Assembly (NCBI RefSeq): GCF_900116645.1
Contig: NZ_FPBO01000001.1
Location: 132,416 to 196,415, forward strand
Source: Pseudoduganella namucuonensis
Lineage (GTDB): Bacteria > Pseudomonadota > Gammaproteobacteria > Burkholderiales > Burkholderiaceae_D
Length of the DNA: 64,000 nucleotides
Direction: 5' to 3'
Part shown: positions 34,751 to 44,972 of the stretch, one piece after another
How positions within the stretch are numbered: position 1 is the first letter of the stretch
Layout: each line of letters opens with the position of its first letter
Program-made: the position numbers and the translations under genes
Notes under the pieces: model-generated
Database searches by the model: none
The model's input: the letters and a program-made list of their open reading frames with translations, nothing else
What the model was told of the DNA's origin: nothing

Positions 34751-37696
34751 TTGAATCACGATCATTCAGGCCGGCGTTCAAGCCGCCACACCGGCCCCAT
34801 CGCCGCATCCGCGGCGGCCATGGCGACCGCGTTGCTGGCGTCCGCGTGCGGCGGCGTGCCGGCGGCCGCCGACAAGGCGCCCCCGACCACCCCATCGGCG
34901 CCAGCCACCGCCGCCGCGCCGGCGGCCCTGGCCCACTGGGCCTTCGACGAGCAACGCGGAAACCTGGCCACCGAAACGCTGTCCGGCCGCGCGGACCCGG
35001 TCAACTTCGTTTTCAACCGCGCCCGCTTCAAGCCCAACTCCGATCCCTTCTGGCGCTCGGGCCCCGCCTGCATCAAGGGCGGCTGCCTGCTGTTCGACGG
35101 CTATTCCACCGACATCGCGGCGCCCGGCCTGACGGCCGCGCAAACGAGCAAGGGCTTCACCGTGAGCGCCTGGGTCGCGCCGCACGCCTTCGAATGGGGC
35201 GACGGCGACCAGTACTCCAGCTTCCTCAGCCAGTTCGACCGGCAGTCCAGCAAGGGCTTCGCTTTCGGCGTGCACCGCTTCGGCGCCTGGGGCATCAAGA
35301 TGGGCTTCGGCGCCTCGGTGGCGGATTTCCGCGTGAAGGACCGCAAGCTGCCCAAGGACGCGTGGTCCCACGTCGCGGCCAGCTACGACCCGGCCGCCGG
35401 TGTCGTGCGTCTCTACCTCAACGGCGAACAGGTGAGCAGCGCCGCCGCGCCGGCCGGCGGCGTGTTCGGCCTGCCCGCCGTCCCGCTGACGATAGGGCGC
35501 CATTCGCAGCCGCTGTCCACCGCCGGCGTGTTCCAGTTCAACACCTATCTCGGCCTGATGGATGAGGTGCGCGTCGCCTCCGGCGTGGCCGGCGCGGCGG
35601 CCATCGCCCGCGAGTTCGCCGCCGACCTGGCCTCCCATGGCGGCAAGCCGCCCGTGCTGAAACCGGCCGACGTGTCGATCGACGCGTCGGTGTTCGACGG
35701 CGACCGCTATCGCCCGCAATTCCACGCCATGCCTGACTTCGGCTGGATGAACGAGCCGCACGCGCCGTTCTTCCACAAGGGCCAATACCATCTGTTCTTC
35801 CAGAAGAATCCCTTCGGCCCGTTCTGGCACCAGATCCACTGGGGCCATTGGGTCAGTCCGGACATGGTGCGCTGGCGCGAAGTGCCGATGGCGCTGGCGC
35901 CGGACGACGACACGCTGGCGCCGGACGGCATCTGGTCCGGCAGCGCGAACTTCACGGAGGACGGCACGCCGGCCCTGTTCTTCACCGCCGGGAACGACTC
36001 CCTGCGCCTGCGCGAGCGCAGCGGCATGGCCCTGGCCAGCGACGTCAATGACACGGACCTGGTCAACTGGTCCAAGCTGCCCGCGCCCGTCACGCTGCAA
36101 GGGGAAGGGGAGGGCCGCGCGGGCGACTTCCGCGATCCCTTCGTGTTCCGCGACGGCGCCAACCGCCGCTGGTTCCAGCTGGTCGGCTCCGTGGTCCCGG
36201 GCCGCAGCGGCGCCGCGATGGTGTACGAGTCGGCGGACCTGAAGAACTGGACCTATCGCGGCCCGCTATTCACGATCGACCCGGTCAAGTATCCATCCTT
36301 CGTGCGCACCTTCGAACTGCCCGTGCTGCTGCCCATCGGCAAAGGCAAGGATGGCCGCGAGCGCCACGTCTTCCTGGCCGACCTGGCCGCGCAGGCCTAC
36401 TACTGGACCGGCGTGTTCGACACCGCCACCGCGCGCTTCATCCCCGACAGCGAAGCGCCGCGCGTGTTCGACCTGGGCGAGGGTCATTTCTCCGGCCCCA
36501 GCGGCTTTGTCGATCCCAGGACCGGGCGCACCATCGTGTTCTCCATCGCCCAGGGCGAGCGCACCGCGCAGACGGAATGGGAAAGCGGCTGGGCGCACAA
36601 CGCCGGCTTGCCGATCGAGCTGAGGATCGGCCCCGATGGCGACCTGCGCCTGGCCCCCATCCAGGAGCTCGGCGGCCTGCGCGAGGCGCAATTGCTGGAC
36701 CTGCGCGACGCGACGCCGGCCGTCGCGGCGGCGCGCCTGGCCAGGGTGGGCGGCGACTTGCTGGAGGTGGAACTGGAGCTGGCGCCATCGAAGGCCAGCA
36801 AGGCCAGGCGCGGCCTGGTGCTGCGCAAGACGCCCGACAACGCCGAACGCACCGGCCTGTATGTGGACCCCGCCAGCCAGCGCTTCGAGATCGACCGCAC
36901 CCGCACCACGCTGGACCCGGACATGCGCTCCCACGGCGTGCAGGGCGGCGCCTTCGACCTGGCGGGCGAGAATCTGCGCCTGCGCGTGTTCCTCGACCGT
37001 TCGATGGTGGAGGCCTACGTCAACGAGCGCAAGAGCCTCACCAGCCGCGTCTTCCCGGCCCGCCTGGACGCGACGGGACTGGACCTGCTGGCCGCCCCGG
37101 ACGACCGCATCGTCAGCCTGAAGGTGTGGCGCATGGGCGCCTCCAACGGCAAGCCGGTGGCGCCGGCGCAGCCGTCCGGCGTGCGTTTCGATCCGGCCAC
37201 CGCCTTCACCACCGGTCTGCCGAACGGCGACTTCGCCAACTGCGACCTGAGTGGCTGGAACATCGTCGAGGGCGGCGCCTTCGCGAACCGGGGCGTCACG
37301 CAGGCCGTGAACGTATCGACCTACCAGTACAACGCCGCCTTCCGCATGCCGGACCGCTGCCACTTCGCCGGCGCGGGCGTGCCCGGCGGGGACGCCGCCA
37401 CCGGCGTCATGCGCTCCGCGCGCTTCGTGCTGGGCGGCGATGGCCGCATCAACTTCCTGCTGGCCGGCGGGCGCGATCCCGAGCGGCTGCACGTCGCCCT
37501 GGTGCGCGCCGCCGACGGCAAGGAGCTGATGAGGGCCGGCGCCATCGGCTTTGAACAATACCAGCGCGTGTTCTGGGACGCCTCCGCGTTCATCGGCGAG
37601 GAGCTGTACCTGCAGGCGGTGGACCGCGCCACGGGCGAGGGCGGCCACCTCAACCTGGACAGCGTCAACGTGCCTGTGGCCAGGCTGGTGAAATAG
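34751..37696 (+). CDS. GH32 fructanase (levanase/inulinase-like) lipoprotein with LamG and C-terminal modules
   Basis: 981 residues from a TTG at 34751, with AAAGGAGA 6 bp upstream. The N-terminus is a lipoprotein signal with lipobox LLASAC. Modules: LamG/concanavalin-like (about 55-295), GH32 five-bladed propeller (about 320-630), GH32 C-terminal beta-sandwich (about 650-790, LRVFLDRSMVEAYVNE), and a further carbohydrate-binding-like domain (about 805-981, starting PNGDFANCDLSGWN). Catalytic motifs: WMNEP at 332-336, with Glu335 where GH32 enzymes normally have the Asp nucleophile; RDP at 461-463; Glu522 in FELP. It probably cleaves levan or inulin at the cell surface. Codon use matches its neighbours. 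Confidence 0.88.
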   Translation: MNHDHSGRRSSRHTGPIAASAAAMATALLASACGGVPAAADKAPPTTPSAPATAAAPAALAHWAFDEQRGNLATETLSGRADPVNFVFNRARFKPNSDPFWRSGPACIKGGCLLFDGYSTDIAAPGLTAAQTSKGFTVSAWVAPHAFEWGDGDQYSSFLSQFDRQSSKGFAFGVHRFGAWGIKMGFGASVADFRVKDRKLPKDAWSHVAASYDPAAGVVRLYLNGEQVSSAAAPAGGVFGLPAVPLTIGRHSQPLSTAGVFQFNTYLGLMDEVRVASGVAGAAAIAREFAADLASHGGKPPVLKPADVSIDASVFDGDRYRPQFHAMPDFGWMNEPHAPFFHKGQYHLFFQKNPFGPFWHQIHWGHWVSPDMVRWREVPMALAPDDDTLAPDGIWSGSANFTEDGTPALFFTAGNDSLRLRERSGMALASDVNDTDLVNWSKLPAPVTLQGEGEGRAGDFRDPFVFRDGANRRWFQLVGSVVPGRSGAAMVYESADLKNWTYRGPLFTIDPVKYPSFVRTFELPVLLPIGKGKDGRERHVFLADLAAQAYYWTGVFDTATARFIPDSEAPRVFDLGEGHFSGPSGFVDPRTGRTIVFSIAQGERTAQTEWESGWAHNAGLPIELRIGPDGDLRLAPIQELGGLREAQLLDLRDATPAVAAARLARVGGDLLEVELELAPSKASKARRGLVLRKTPDNAERTGLYVDPASQRFEIDRTRTTLDPDMRSHGVQGGAFDLAGENLRLRVFLDRSMVEAYVNERKSLTSRVFPARLDATGLDLLAAPDDRIVSLKVWRMGASNGKPVAPAQPSGVRFDPATAFTTGLPNGDFANCDLSGWNIVEGGAFANRGVTQAVNVSTYQYNAAFRMPDRCHFAGAGVPGGDAATGVMRSARFVLGGDGRINFLLAGGRDPERLHVALVRAADGKELMRAGAIGFEQYQRVFWDASAFIGEELYLQAVDRATGEGGHLNLDSVNVPVARLVK

Positions 37697-37706
37697 GGGA
37701 ATCGAC

Positions 37707-38804
<1,098 letters not shown>

Positions 38805-38838
38805 TTGTGTTGCAAAAAAGACGCACGCGCGTCCGGTG

Positions 38839-38854
38839 ATGACAACGATAGACA
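38839..38854 (+). promoter_or_regulatory. Candidate LacI-type operator 3 (before the TonB receptor gene)
   Basis: ATGACAACGATAGACA, identical to operator 2, in the 221-bp gap before the receptor gene. Its start is 37 bp before that of operator 4. Confidence 0.65.
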
Positions 38855-38875
38855 TCGGACTGGCGCTGACCTAGA

Positions 38876-38891
38876 ATGACAACGATGGACA
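38876..38891 (+). promoter_or_regulatory. Candidate LacI-type operator 4 (before the TonB receptor gene)
   Basis: ATGACAACGATGGACA, identical to operator 1. Spacing of 37 bp from operator 3 would place both on one DNA face if a turn is about 10.5 bp (roughly 3.5 turns, so possibly opposite faces). Just after it, TGACATCGTCA at 38900-38910 resembles a reversed half of the same site. Confidence 0.65.
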
Positions 38892-39025
38892 GTCCACTGT
38901 GACATCGTCAAAACAAGGGAGGACCGGGAGAGAGAAAAACGATGAAGCACGGCGGGCCAGGCGCGCGGCGATAGCCGGCGATGGCCGCCGAGGGATGAAA
39001 AAAGCTAATAATGGAGACCACTATC

Positions 39026-41887
39026 ATGCGTTACTCGATTTCACGTTACATGGGCCGTTCCGCCGCACTCGCCGTTTGCCTGCTGCCAGCCATGGTGTTC
39101 GCCCAGCAGCAGAATGCCGCCGCCAACGCCGCCGCCAACGCGGGCGCCGCGCCGGCCGGCCAGCTCACCGCCGCCGAGGCCAATGACGAGGCCAAGCCCA
39201 CCGTCATCATCACCGGCGTGACGCGCACCACCACCAAGAAGAACGCGACGTTCTCGATCAACACCCTGAGCGGCGAGGACATCCAGCGCCTGGCGCCGAT
39301 GAGCACCGCCGACCTGCTGTCCAACTTCCCCGGCATCTACGCCGAGGGCAGCACGGCGGGCGAGGCCAGCAACAACATCACCGTGCGCGGCCTGCCGGTG
39401 GTGGGCGGCTTCCGCTTCGCTCCGCAACTGATCGACGGCTTGCCGGCCTACGAGGAACCCGAGGCGCCGCTGATGAACAACGACGTCTTCGTGCGCGACG
39501 ACTTGATGACCGAGGCCGTGGAAGTGGTGAAGGGCGGCACCGGCGGCATCCTGTACTCCAACGGCCTGGGCGCCACCGTCAACCACATCAGCCGCACCGG
39601 CGGCGACCAGCTCGAGGGCGGCTACAAGATCGAGTACGCCGACTACGGCTTCATCCGCCAGGACGCCTTCGTTTCCGGTCCGCTGGGCGCCAACCTGAAG
39701 GGCGCCGTGGGCGGCTTCTACCGCACCAGCAAGGGCATACGCGACACCGGCTACACCGCCGACAAGGGTGGCCAGATCCGGGGCAACCTGGTGTACACCA
39801 GCGACGACCGCACGCTGACGGCGCGCGTCGACGGCCTGCTGATCAACGACCGCACCGCCTTCTACCAGAACCTGCCGATCTCGGTGCCGCGCCTGACGCA
39901 GAGCGGCACGCCGTCCAATCCGACCATCATCGACCAGGACACCATCCAGCCGATCGGCATCCCCTTCGCGCACGGCACCACGGCCTCGCCCAACAACCGC
40001 CGCTTCAACATGATCGGCGAGTACGGCACGCGCACCATCGACCAGGCGGACGGCATCCACCCGAACTTCAAGATGCTGACGCTGAAGGTCTCCAAGGACC
40101 TGGACTCGGGCTGGAAGCTGTCCAGCGGCCTGCGCCACACGGGCGGCAGCAACGGCTTCAATGCCGTCTTCACCGGCAACGACACCACCAGCGCGTCCAC
40201 TTTCCTGAACGCGCGCTTCCAGAACGACGTGGTCTCACCCGCGCACTCGGCGGCCCTGGGCTGCAACCTCGCCAGCGCGAAGCTGGTCGGCTTCTTCAAC
40301 GTGCCCTCGTCCGGGGCCTGCGCGGCCTTCGCCAACATCAGCCGCGAGGACTTCGTGAAACGCTATGCGAAGGCGAGCGGTGTGGTCGGCCATTGGCTGA
40401 ACGACGGCAGCCAGGTGGCCGGCAACGCCAACCTGAACTTCCTGATCCCCTTCGTCGCGCGCGTGGAGGCGGCCAGCACCTCGCTGGACTTGAAGGCGCA
40501 GAAGACCTTCAACCTGCTCGGCACGCACGACGCCACCTTCGGCCTGTACGGCAGCCACTACACCTTCGACCCCAACTTCCAGGCCTCGCTGATGGTGGGC
40601 GAGAGCGCCGAGAATTCGCGCCTGGCCGAGCTGACGGTGGTGGACGCCAGCGGCGCCCGGGTCGGCCCCTCGCTGACCACCGGCAGCGCGATCCTGCCCG
40701 GCTGGTTCGGCTTCAACAGCAACGTCAAGGCCGACGGCCGAGCCGCCTACGTGATGGACCACTGGGAAACGCTGGACAACAAGCTGAAGATGGACTTCGG
40801 CGTGCGCTGGCAGGACGTGCGCGCCAACGTCGACCGCCGCGACCGCGACACCGCCACCGACCTCACGCCGGCCAGCGTGGTCCCCGGCTCGCTGCAAGAC
40901 ACCACGGCCGACAACGAGATCCTGTTCCCCGGCGCCTCGCACAAGTTGAACCGCACGTTCAGCGCGGTTGGCTGGTCGGTGGGCGCGAACTACAGCATCA
41001 GCAAGCCGCTGGCCGTGTATGGCCTGGTGTCGCGTTCCTTCCGCCTGCCCAGCCTGGAGGACTTGAACAACCTGGCCACCGCCAATCCGCCGGTGGTGGA
41101 CGGCAAGCGGGTGGATATCGACGCCATCGAGCGCATCAAGCAGTACGAGGGCGGCCTGCGCTACCTGACGCGCGGCTTCGGCGCGGCGGTGGCGGTCTTC
41201 TACAACAACTTCTCGCCGCGCGGCGCGGTCAATGTGCACAAGGACATCGAGTCGCCGCGCTGCTCGTCGCTGGGCGGCGTCACGCAGATCAATTCCTGCC
41301 CGGACGTGGCGCAGCTGTACAAGCGGGGCGTGAAGAACGTGGGCGCGGAGGTGGAGCTGAGCTGGCGCCCGCGGGAGGTGGAGGGGCTGGAGCTGAAGGG
41401 CAGCTTCGTCACGCAGAATCCGAAGATCACGGGCGCCAATTACACGTTCACGCAGGAGGACAAGAACGCGCAGGGCGTGATCACGGGCTACCACTACGTG
41501 CATGTGAGCGAGGACGGGCGCCGTCCGCGCCGGCTGGCCAAGTTCATGGCCAACTTCACGCCCTCGTATGACCTGAAGCACGCGACCGGGGTGCCGCTGA
41601 CCATTTACGGCCAGTACCAGTACAACGGCTCGCGCTTCTCGGAGGCCACCGACACCAACGTGACGCTGTACCCCGCCTATCACATCATCAACCTGGGGGC
41701 GCAGTACCAGGCCACGGAGCGGCTGAGCGCGCAGATCTTCGTCGCCAACCTGACCAACCAGCTGTCGTTCACGGAAGGCGACCCGCTGTTCCCGGACCTG
41801 CTGTCGCCGGACGGCACCCGCAACCGCGGCGTGGCGCGGCCGCTGTTCGGCCGCACCATCCGGGCCAGCCTGACGTATAGGTTCTAA
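39026..41887 (+). CDS. TonB-dependent receptor, probable fructo-oligosaccharide importer
   Basis: 953 residues from the ATG at 39026, chosen because GGAG stands 8-12 bp before it and it opens a clean signal peptide (MRYSISRYMGRSAALAVCLL...). After an Ala-rich linker, the plug domain begins near 60 (VIITGVTRTTTKKNATFSIN...ADLLSNFPGIY). It includes NITVRGLPVVGGFRF and the EVVKGGTGGILY region. The 22-strand barrel ends with the aromatic C-terminus SLTYRF. Two in-frame upstream codons could extend it slightly. Two operator copies lie upstream. Substrate is inferred from the GH32/ABC neighbours; TonB-box not clearly identified. Confidence 0.9.
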   Translation: MRYSISRYMGRSAALAVCLLPAMVFAQQQNAAANAAANAGAAPAGQLTAAEANDEAKPTVIITGVTRTTTKKNATFSINTLSGEDIQRLAPMSTADLLSNFPGIYAEGSTAGEASNNITVRGLPVVGGFRFAPQLIDGLPAYEEPEAPLMNNDVFVRDDLMTEAVEVVKGGTGGILYSNGLGATVNHISRTGGDQLEGGYKIEYADYGFIRQDAFVSGPLGANLKGAVGGFYRTSKGIRDTGYTADKGGQIRGNLVYTSDDRTLTARVDGLLINDRTAFYQNLPISVPRLTQSGTPSNPTIIDQDTIQPIGIPFAHGTTASPNNRRFNMIGEYGTRTIDQADGIHPNFKMLTLKVSKDLDSGWKLSSGLRHTGGSNGFNAVFTGNDTTSASTFLNARFQNDVVSPAHSAALGCNLASAKLVGFFNVPSSGACAAFANISREDFVKRYAKASGVVGHWLNDGSQVAGNANLNFLIPFVARVEAASTSLDLKAQKTFNLLGTHDATFGLYGSHYTFDPNFQASLMVGESAENSRLAELTVVDASGARVGPSLTTGSAILPGWFGFNSNVKADGRAAYVMDHWETLDNKLKMDFGVRWQDVRANVDRRDRDTATDLTPASVVPGSLQDTTADNEILFPGASHKLNRTFSAVGWSVGANYSISKPLAVYGLVSRSFRLPSLEDLNNLATANPPVVDGKRVDIDAIERIKQYEGGLRYLTRGFGAAVAVFYNNFSPRGAVNVHKDIESPRCSSLGGVTQINSCPDVAQLYKRGVKNVGAEVELSWRPREVEGLELKGSFVTQNPKITGANYTFTQEDKNAQGVITGYHYVHVSEDGRRPRRLAKFMANFTPSYDLKHATGVPLTIYGQYQYNGSRFSEATDTNVTLYPAYHIINLGAQYQATERLSAQIFVANLTNQLSFTEGDPLFPDLLSPDGTRNRGVARPLFGRTIRASLTYRF

Positions 41888-41894
41888 CGGCTGT

Positions 41895-41924
41895 CGGCGG
41901 CCTTGCCCAAGGGCGGGGCCGCCG
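41895..41924. terminator. Bidirectional hairpin between convergent receptor and sigma-factor genes
   Basis: Outer arms GGCGGCC/GGCCGCC enclose an inner GCCC/GGGC stem. It stands 7 bp after the receptor stop and 10 bp after the end of the convergent sigma-factor gene. No long T-run. Confidence 0.55.
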
Positions 41925-41933
41925 CGAGTGGCG

Positions 41934-42488
41934 TCAAGCCTGGCCGCGCCACTCGGCACGCACGGCGGCGCGCACCCGCGACACGCGCGACCGCACCGTG
42001 CCGACCGGGATGTCCAGCTGCTCGGCCGCCTCCTCGTAGGTCGAGTCGCCCTCCAGCACCGCCTCGAAGGTGCTGCGGATCTTGACTGGCAGCGCGTCCA
42101 GCATCGCGTCCACCTTGCCGGCGATCTGGCGCAGTTCGACCAGCATGGCCGGATCGGCGTGGCTGTCGGCGATCTGCTCCATGAAGCTTTCCTCCACCTC
42201 CTCGTACAGGTCGGCGCAGTTGCGGCGCACCTGGTTGCGCGCCAGGTTCAGGGCGATGCCGAACAGCCAGGTCGACGGCTTGGACAGGCCGGAGAAACGG
42301 TCGGCGCAGCGCATCGCCTCGATGAAGGTCTTTTGCACCACGTCCTCGGCGTCCTCGGTGCTGCGCACATAGCGCTGCACGAAGCGCAGCAGGTGCTGGC
42401 GGTGGGTGCGGTACAGCTGGTCGATGTTGATGGCGACCGGCGCCGCTGCCTGGGTTTCGACGGTGTTGAGGTTTGCGTTTGCGTTCAT
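41934..42488 (-). CDS. ECF-type RNA polymerase sigma factor
   Basis: 184 residues. Sigma2 region at about 24-90 (QHLLRFVQRYVRSTEDAEDVVQ and the promoter-melting segment STWLFGIALNLARN). Sigma4 region at about 120-178 with helix-turn-helix STYEEAAEQLDIPVGTVRSRVSRVR. The start is ATG at 42488, preceded by GGAGACC. A much longer frame upstream is non-coding in character. No FecR-type or zinc-finger anti-sigma gene follows; the next gene on this side is the convergent TonB receptor. A four-unit TGAG array lies upstream. Target promoters unknown. Confidence 0.9.
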   Translation of the reverse strand: MNANANLNTVETQAAAPVAINIDQLYRTHRQHLLRFVQRYVRSTEDAEDVVQKTFIEAMRCADRFSGLSKPSTWLFGIALNLARNQVRRNCADLYEEVEESFMEQIADSHADPAMLVELRQIAGKVDAMLDALPVKIRSTFEAVLEGDSTYEEAAEQLDIPVGTVRSRVSRVRAAVRAEWRGQA

Positions 42489-42565
42489 GTTCCGGTCTCC
42501 TGGTAGTCGTGTTTGACTGCGATGGATGAACGATATCAGCGGGCCGCGGCGGCGCGGGGATTCGG

Positions 42566-42597
42566 TGAGGATTCGTGAGACATTGAGGATTGTTGAG
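42566..42597. promoter_or_regulatory. Four-unit TGAG array upstream of the sigma-factor gene
   Basis: TGAG at 42566, 42576, 42584 and 42594, spaced 10, 8 and 10 bp, each within a GATTCGTGAG-like context. Near-helical spacing suggests a cooperative protein-binding site in the divergent control region (42489-42681). Confidence 0.4.
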
Positions 42598-42681
42598 ATT
42601 TCGGCGGGGCCGGTTTGATCGCCGACAAGGGAAAAGCGCACGGCGGGGAACCCGGGCCCCGGCCGGCGCCACCCATCCTCC

Positions 42682-43122
42682 ATGAACAATCGACAGGAAA
42701 CGACAAACATCCCCGGCGCGCTGGACGGCTCCATGGCGCGGCTCACGGGCCTGCTGCGGGAACTGGTCGAATTGACCGGGGAGGAGGCGGGCGCCGTGCC
42801 CGTGCTGGAGCTGCGGTTCGAGGACATCGTGACGCGCACCAGCGTACTGGCCTCGGACGGGAACTATCTGCTGATCACCGCGCTGCTGCCGCCATGCGGC
42901 GACGCCGGCTATGTCGCCCAGTCCAGCGGCGCGGTGTCGCTGCAGGCGGCGCAGGGCATGGAGTATCTGTGGCACGCCGACCAGGGGCGCCATGTCGGCA
43001 TGCGCACGGTGCCGGTCGCGGCGCTGCCGGACGAGCCGAGCGTGATGGACGCGATATTGACCACCTCGGACCGGGCCGCCGCGTGGTTTTCCTCCAGGCG
43101 CGGCCACGAGCCGGCCGCGTGA
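42682..43122 (+). CDS. Small acidic protein, divergent from the ECF sigma factor; weakly CesT-chaperone-like
   Basis: 146 residues, soluble, no signal peptide, no Cys in the C-terminal half. Layout is a helix (MARLTGLLRELVELTG), then strands (LELRFEDIVTRTSVLASDGNYLLITALLPP), a middle loop (GYVAQSSGAVSLQAAQGMEYLW) and a C-terminal helix (PSVMDAILTTSDRAAAWF). Size, acidity and this order recall the CesT/Tir type III secretion chaperone fold, but I see no signature that settles it and no secretion genes nearby. The intergenic region shared with the sigma gene suggests linked control. Start ATG has a poor ribosome site. Confidence 0.6.
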   Translation: MNNRQETTNIPGALDGSMARLTGLLRELVELTGEEAGAVPVLELRFEDIVTRTSVLASDGNYLLITALLPPCGDAGYVAQSSGAVSLQAAQGMEYLWHADQGRHVGMRTVPVAALPDEPSVMDAILTTSDRAAAWFSSRRGHEPAA

Positions 43123-43156
43123 GCCGCCCCGTCGCGGCGCGGCGCCGGGCGCCGGA

Positions 43157-44014
43157 TCAGGCGCCGGTGGCCACCGGCCGCGCCGGATCGGCGCACCACT
43201 CGCTCCAGGAGCCCGGATAGAGCGAGGCGCCGTGCAGGCCGGCCAGTTCCATGGCCAGCAGGTTGTGGCAGGCGGTGACGCCGGAGCCGCACTGCATGAT
43301 GGCGAAGTTCGGGTTGCTGAACAGCGGCGCGAAATCCTGCTTGAGCTGCGAGCCGGGCTTGAAGCGGCCGTCCGGCTGCAGGTTGTCCTTGAAGAAGCGG
43401 TTCTTGGCGCCGGGGATGTGGCCGCCGACCGGGTCGATGGTCTCGTTTTCGCCGCGGAAGCGGTCGGCCGCGCGGGCGTCCACCACGGTGCGCTGCCGGG
43501 TGGCCAGGTTGGCCACGATCTCCCTGGCGCCGACGGTGTGCGTCAGCGTCGGGCGCTCGGCGATGCTGCCGCGCGCGCGGGTGGCCACCGGGGTCACCAG
43601 CGGCAGGCCCTCGGACTGCCAGGCCGCCAGGCCGCCGTCCAGCACCGCCACGTTGGCGTGGCCCACCCAGCGCAGCAGCCACCACAGGCGCGCCGCGAAC
43701 ATGCCGCCGTGCGCGTCGTAGGCCGCCACCTGGCTGCCGTCGTTGACGCCCCAGGCGCGCAGCGTCTCGATCAGCGCGCCGCGCTCGGGCAGCGGATGGC
43801 GGCCGCGGAACACGCCGTCGGCGCCGGTCTTGGCGCCGGACAGGTCGTCGTCGATGCTGGCGAACTGCGCGTTCTGGATATGGCCGATGGCGTAGCCGTC
43901 GCGGCCCGCGTTCGGATTCATCAGGTCGTGCCGGCAATCGAGTATCACCCAGTTCGGATCGGTCAGGTGCTGGGCGAGGGTGGCTGCGGAGATCAGGGTG
44001 GTGTGGCTGTGCAT
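43157..44014 (-). CDS. sseA: 3-mercaptopyruvate/thiosulfate sulfurtransferase (two rhodanese domains)
   Basis: 285 residues with two rhodanese modules. The inactive N-terminal one (about 5-135) has Asp100 instead of the catalytic Cys. The C-terminal one (about 160-280) has Cys242 in the loop CGSGVTAC, the mercaptopyruvate sulfurtransferase version rather than CRKGVT of thiosulfate rhodanese. It transfers sulfur from 3-mercaptopyruvate to acceptors. ATG at 44014 with GAGGAG upstream; a frame from 44059 adds 15 unlikely residues. It starts 10 bp after the transporter stop, likely one operon. Confidence 0.93.
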   Translation of the reverse strand: MHSHTTLISAATLAQHLTDPNWVILDCRHDLMNPNAGRDGYAIGHIQNAQFASIDDDLSGAKTGADGVFRGRHPLPERGALIETLRAWGVNDGSQVAAYDAHGGMFAARLWWLLRWVGHANVAVLDGGLAAWQSEGLPLVTPVATRARGSIAERPTLTHTVGAREIVANLATRQRTVVDARAADRFRGENETIDPVGGHIPGAKNRFFKDNLQPDGRFKPGSQLKQDFAPLFSNPNFAIMQCGSGVTACHNLLAMELAGLHGASLYPGSWSEWCADPARPVATGA

Positions 44015-44024
44015 GGCGTGCTCC

Positions 44025-44948
44025 TCAAACTTCGCTGGCGATGGGATCGGTGTCGGCAATGGCCTTGCCGCGTTCTGTACTGCGCGTATTGTAAAACGTC
44101 GCGGCGCTGCCGGAGGCGAGAATGACGGCGATGCCCAGCCAGCTGTGCCAGTCGAACACGTCGGCGAACACCAGCACGCCCCAGGCGCTGGAGAACACGA
44201 TGCCGGTGTACTGCAGATTGGCCACCACCAGCGTCTTGCCCAGGCGGTAGGCGCGCGTCATCGCCATTTGCGCGGCGGTGGCGCACAGGCCCATGCCGAG
44301 CAGCAGCAGGAAGCCCTTCCAGTTGTTGATGGGGTGCCAGGCCACGGGGCCGGCGCCCGCCTCGAGCACGTGGCCGCCCACGCCGGCGATCACGTTGGTG
44401 ACGGCGAAATAGAACACCACGCGGTATTCCGGCTCGCCCGCCAGCCCCAGCTTGCGCACCTGCATATAGGCCATGGCCGACAGCACGCTGGAGGTCAGCG
44501 CGACCAGGGCGGGGCCCAGTTGGTTGGAATGGAAGGCCGGCTGCAGCAGCAGCGTGACGCCGACAAAGCTCATGAACACCGCCACGATCAGCGGCCATTC
44601 GACGTGGTTCTTGGAATGCCACCAGCCGTGCGTGAACAGCCACACGGCGATCCAGATGGGGGCCATGTAGTTGAGCGTCATTGCGGTGGCCAGCGGCAGC
44701 TTGGCGATGGAGTAGAACCACAGCCACAGCGAGACCACGCCGACGAAGCCGCGCCACAGGTGGGCCAGCGGCATGGTGGTTTTGAAACTGCCGCCCTGGA
44801 TGCGTATCATGCACGTCAGCACCGTGATGCCGATGATGCCCCGGTACATGACGAGCTCCGACGTGGAGTAGGTTTCGGAGGCCAGCTTCACGAGCACGCC
44901 CATGGCGGCGAACATGAAGCTGGCGAACAGCATCCAGAGCGAGTGCAT
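44025..44948 (-). CDS. EamA/DMT family transporter
   Basis: 307 residues, ten predicted membrane helices in two EamA repeats (about 5-140 and 150-290). The first repeat includes YRGIIGITVLTC and the internal ATAMTLNYMAPIWIAVWLF segment. The second repeats this pattern in LGKTLVVANLQYTGIVFSSAWGVLVF. Drug/metabolite family exporters move small metabolites or amino acids; the substrate is not predictable. It lies between the Rieske oxygenase and sulfurtransferase genes on the same strand. Confidence 0.92.
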   Translation of the reverse strand: MHSLWMLFASFMFAAMGVLVKLASETYSTSELVMYRGIIGITVLTCMIRIQGGSFKTTMPLAHLWRGFVGVVSLWLWFYSIAKLPLATAMTLNYMAPIWIAVWLFTHGWWHSKNHVEWPLIVAVFMSFVGVTLLLQPAFHSNQLGPALVALTSSVLSAMAYMQVRKLGLAGEPEYRVVFYFAVTNVIAGVGGHVLEAGAGPVAWHPINNWKGFLLLLGMGLCATAAQMAMTRAYRLGKTLVVANLQYTGIVFSSAWGVLVFADVFDWHSWLGIAVILASGSAATFYNTRSTERGKAIADTDPIASEV

Positions 44949-44972
44949 CGTTTCCTTGTGGTGGGGCGCGAT

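Noticed and set aside
42682-43122. Firm call of a type III secretion chaperone
   Set aside because: Only size, acidity and helix-strand order agree; no type III effector or apparatus gene is in the window.
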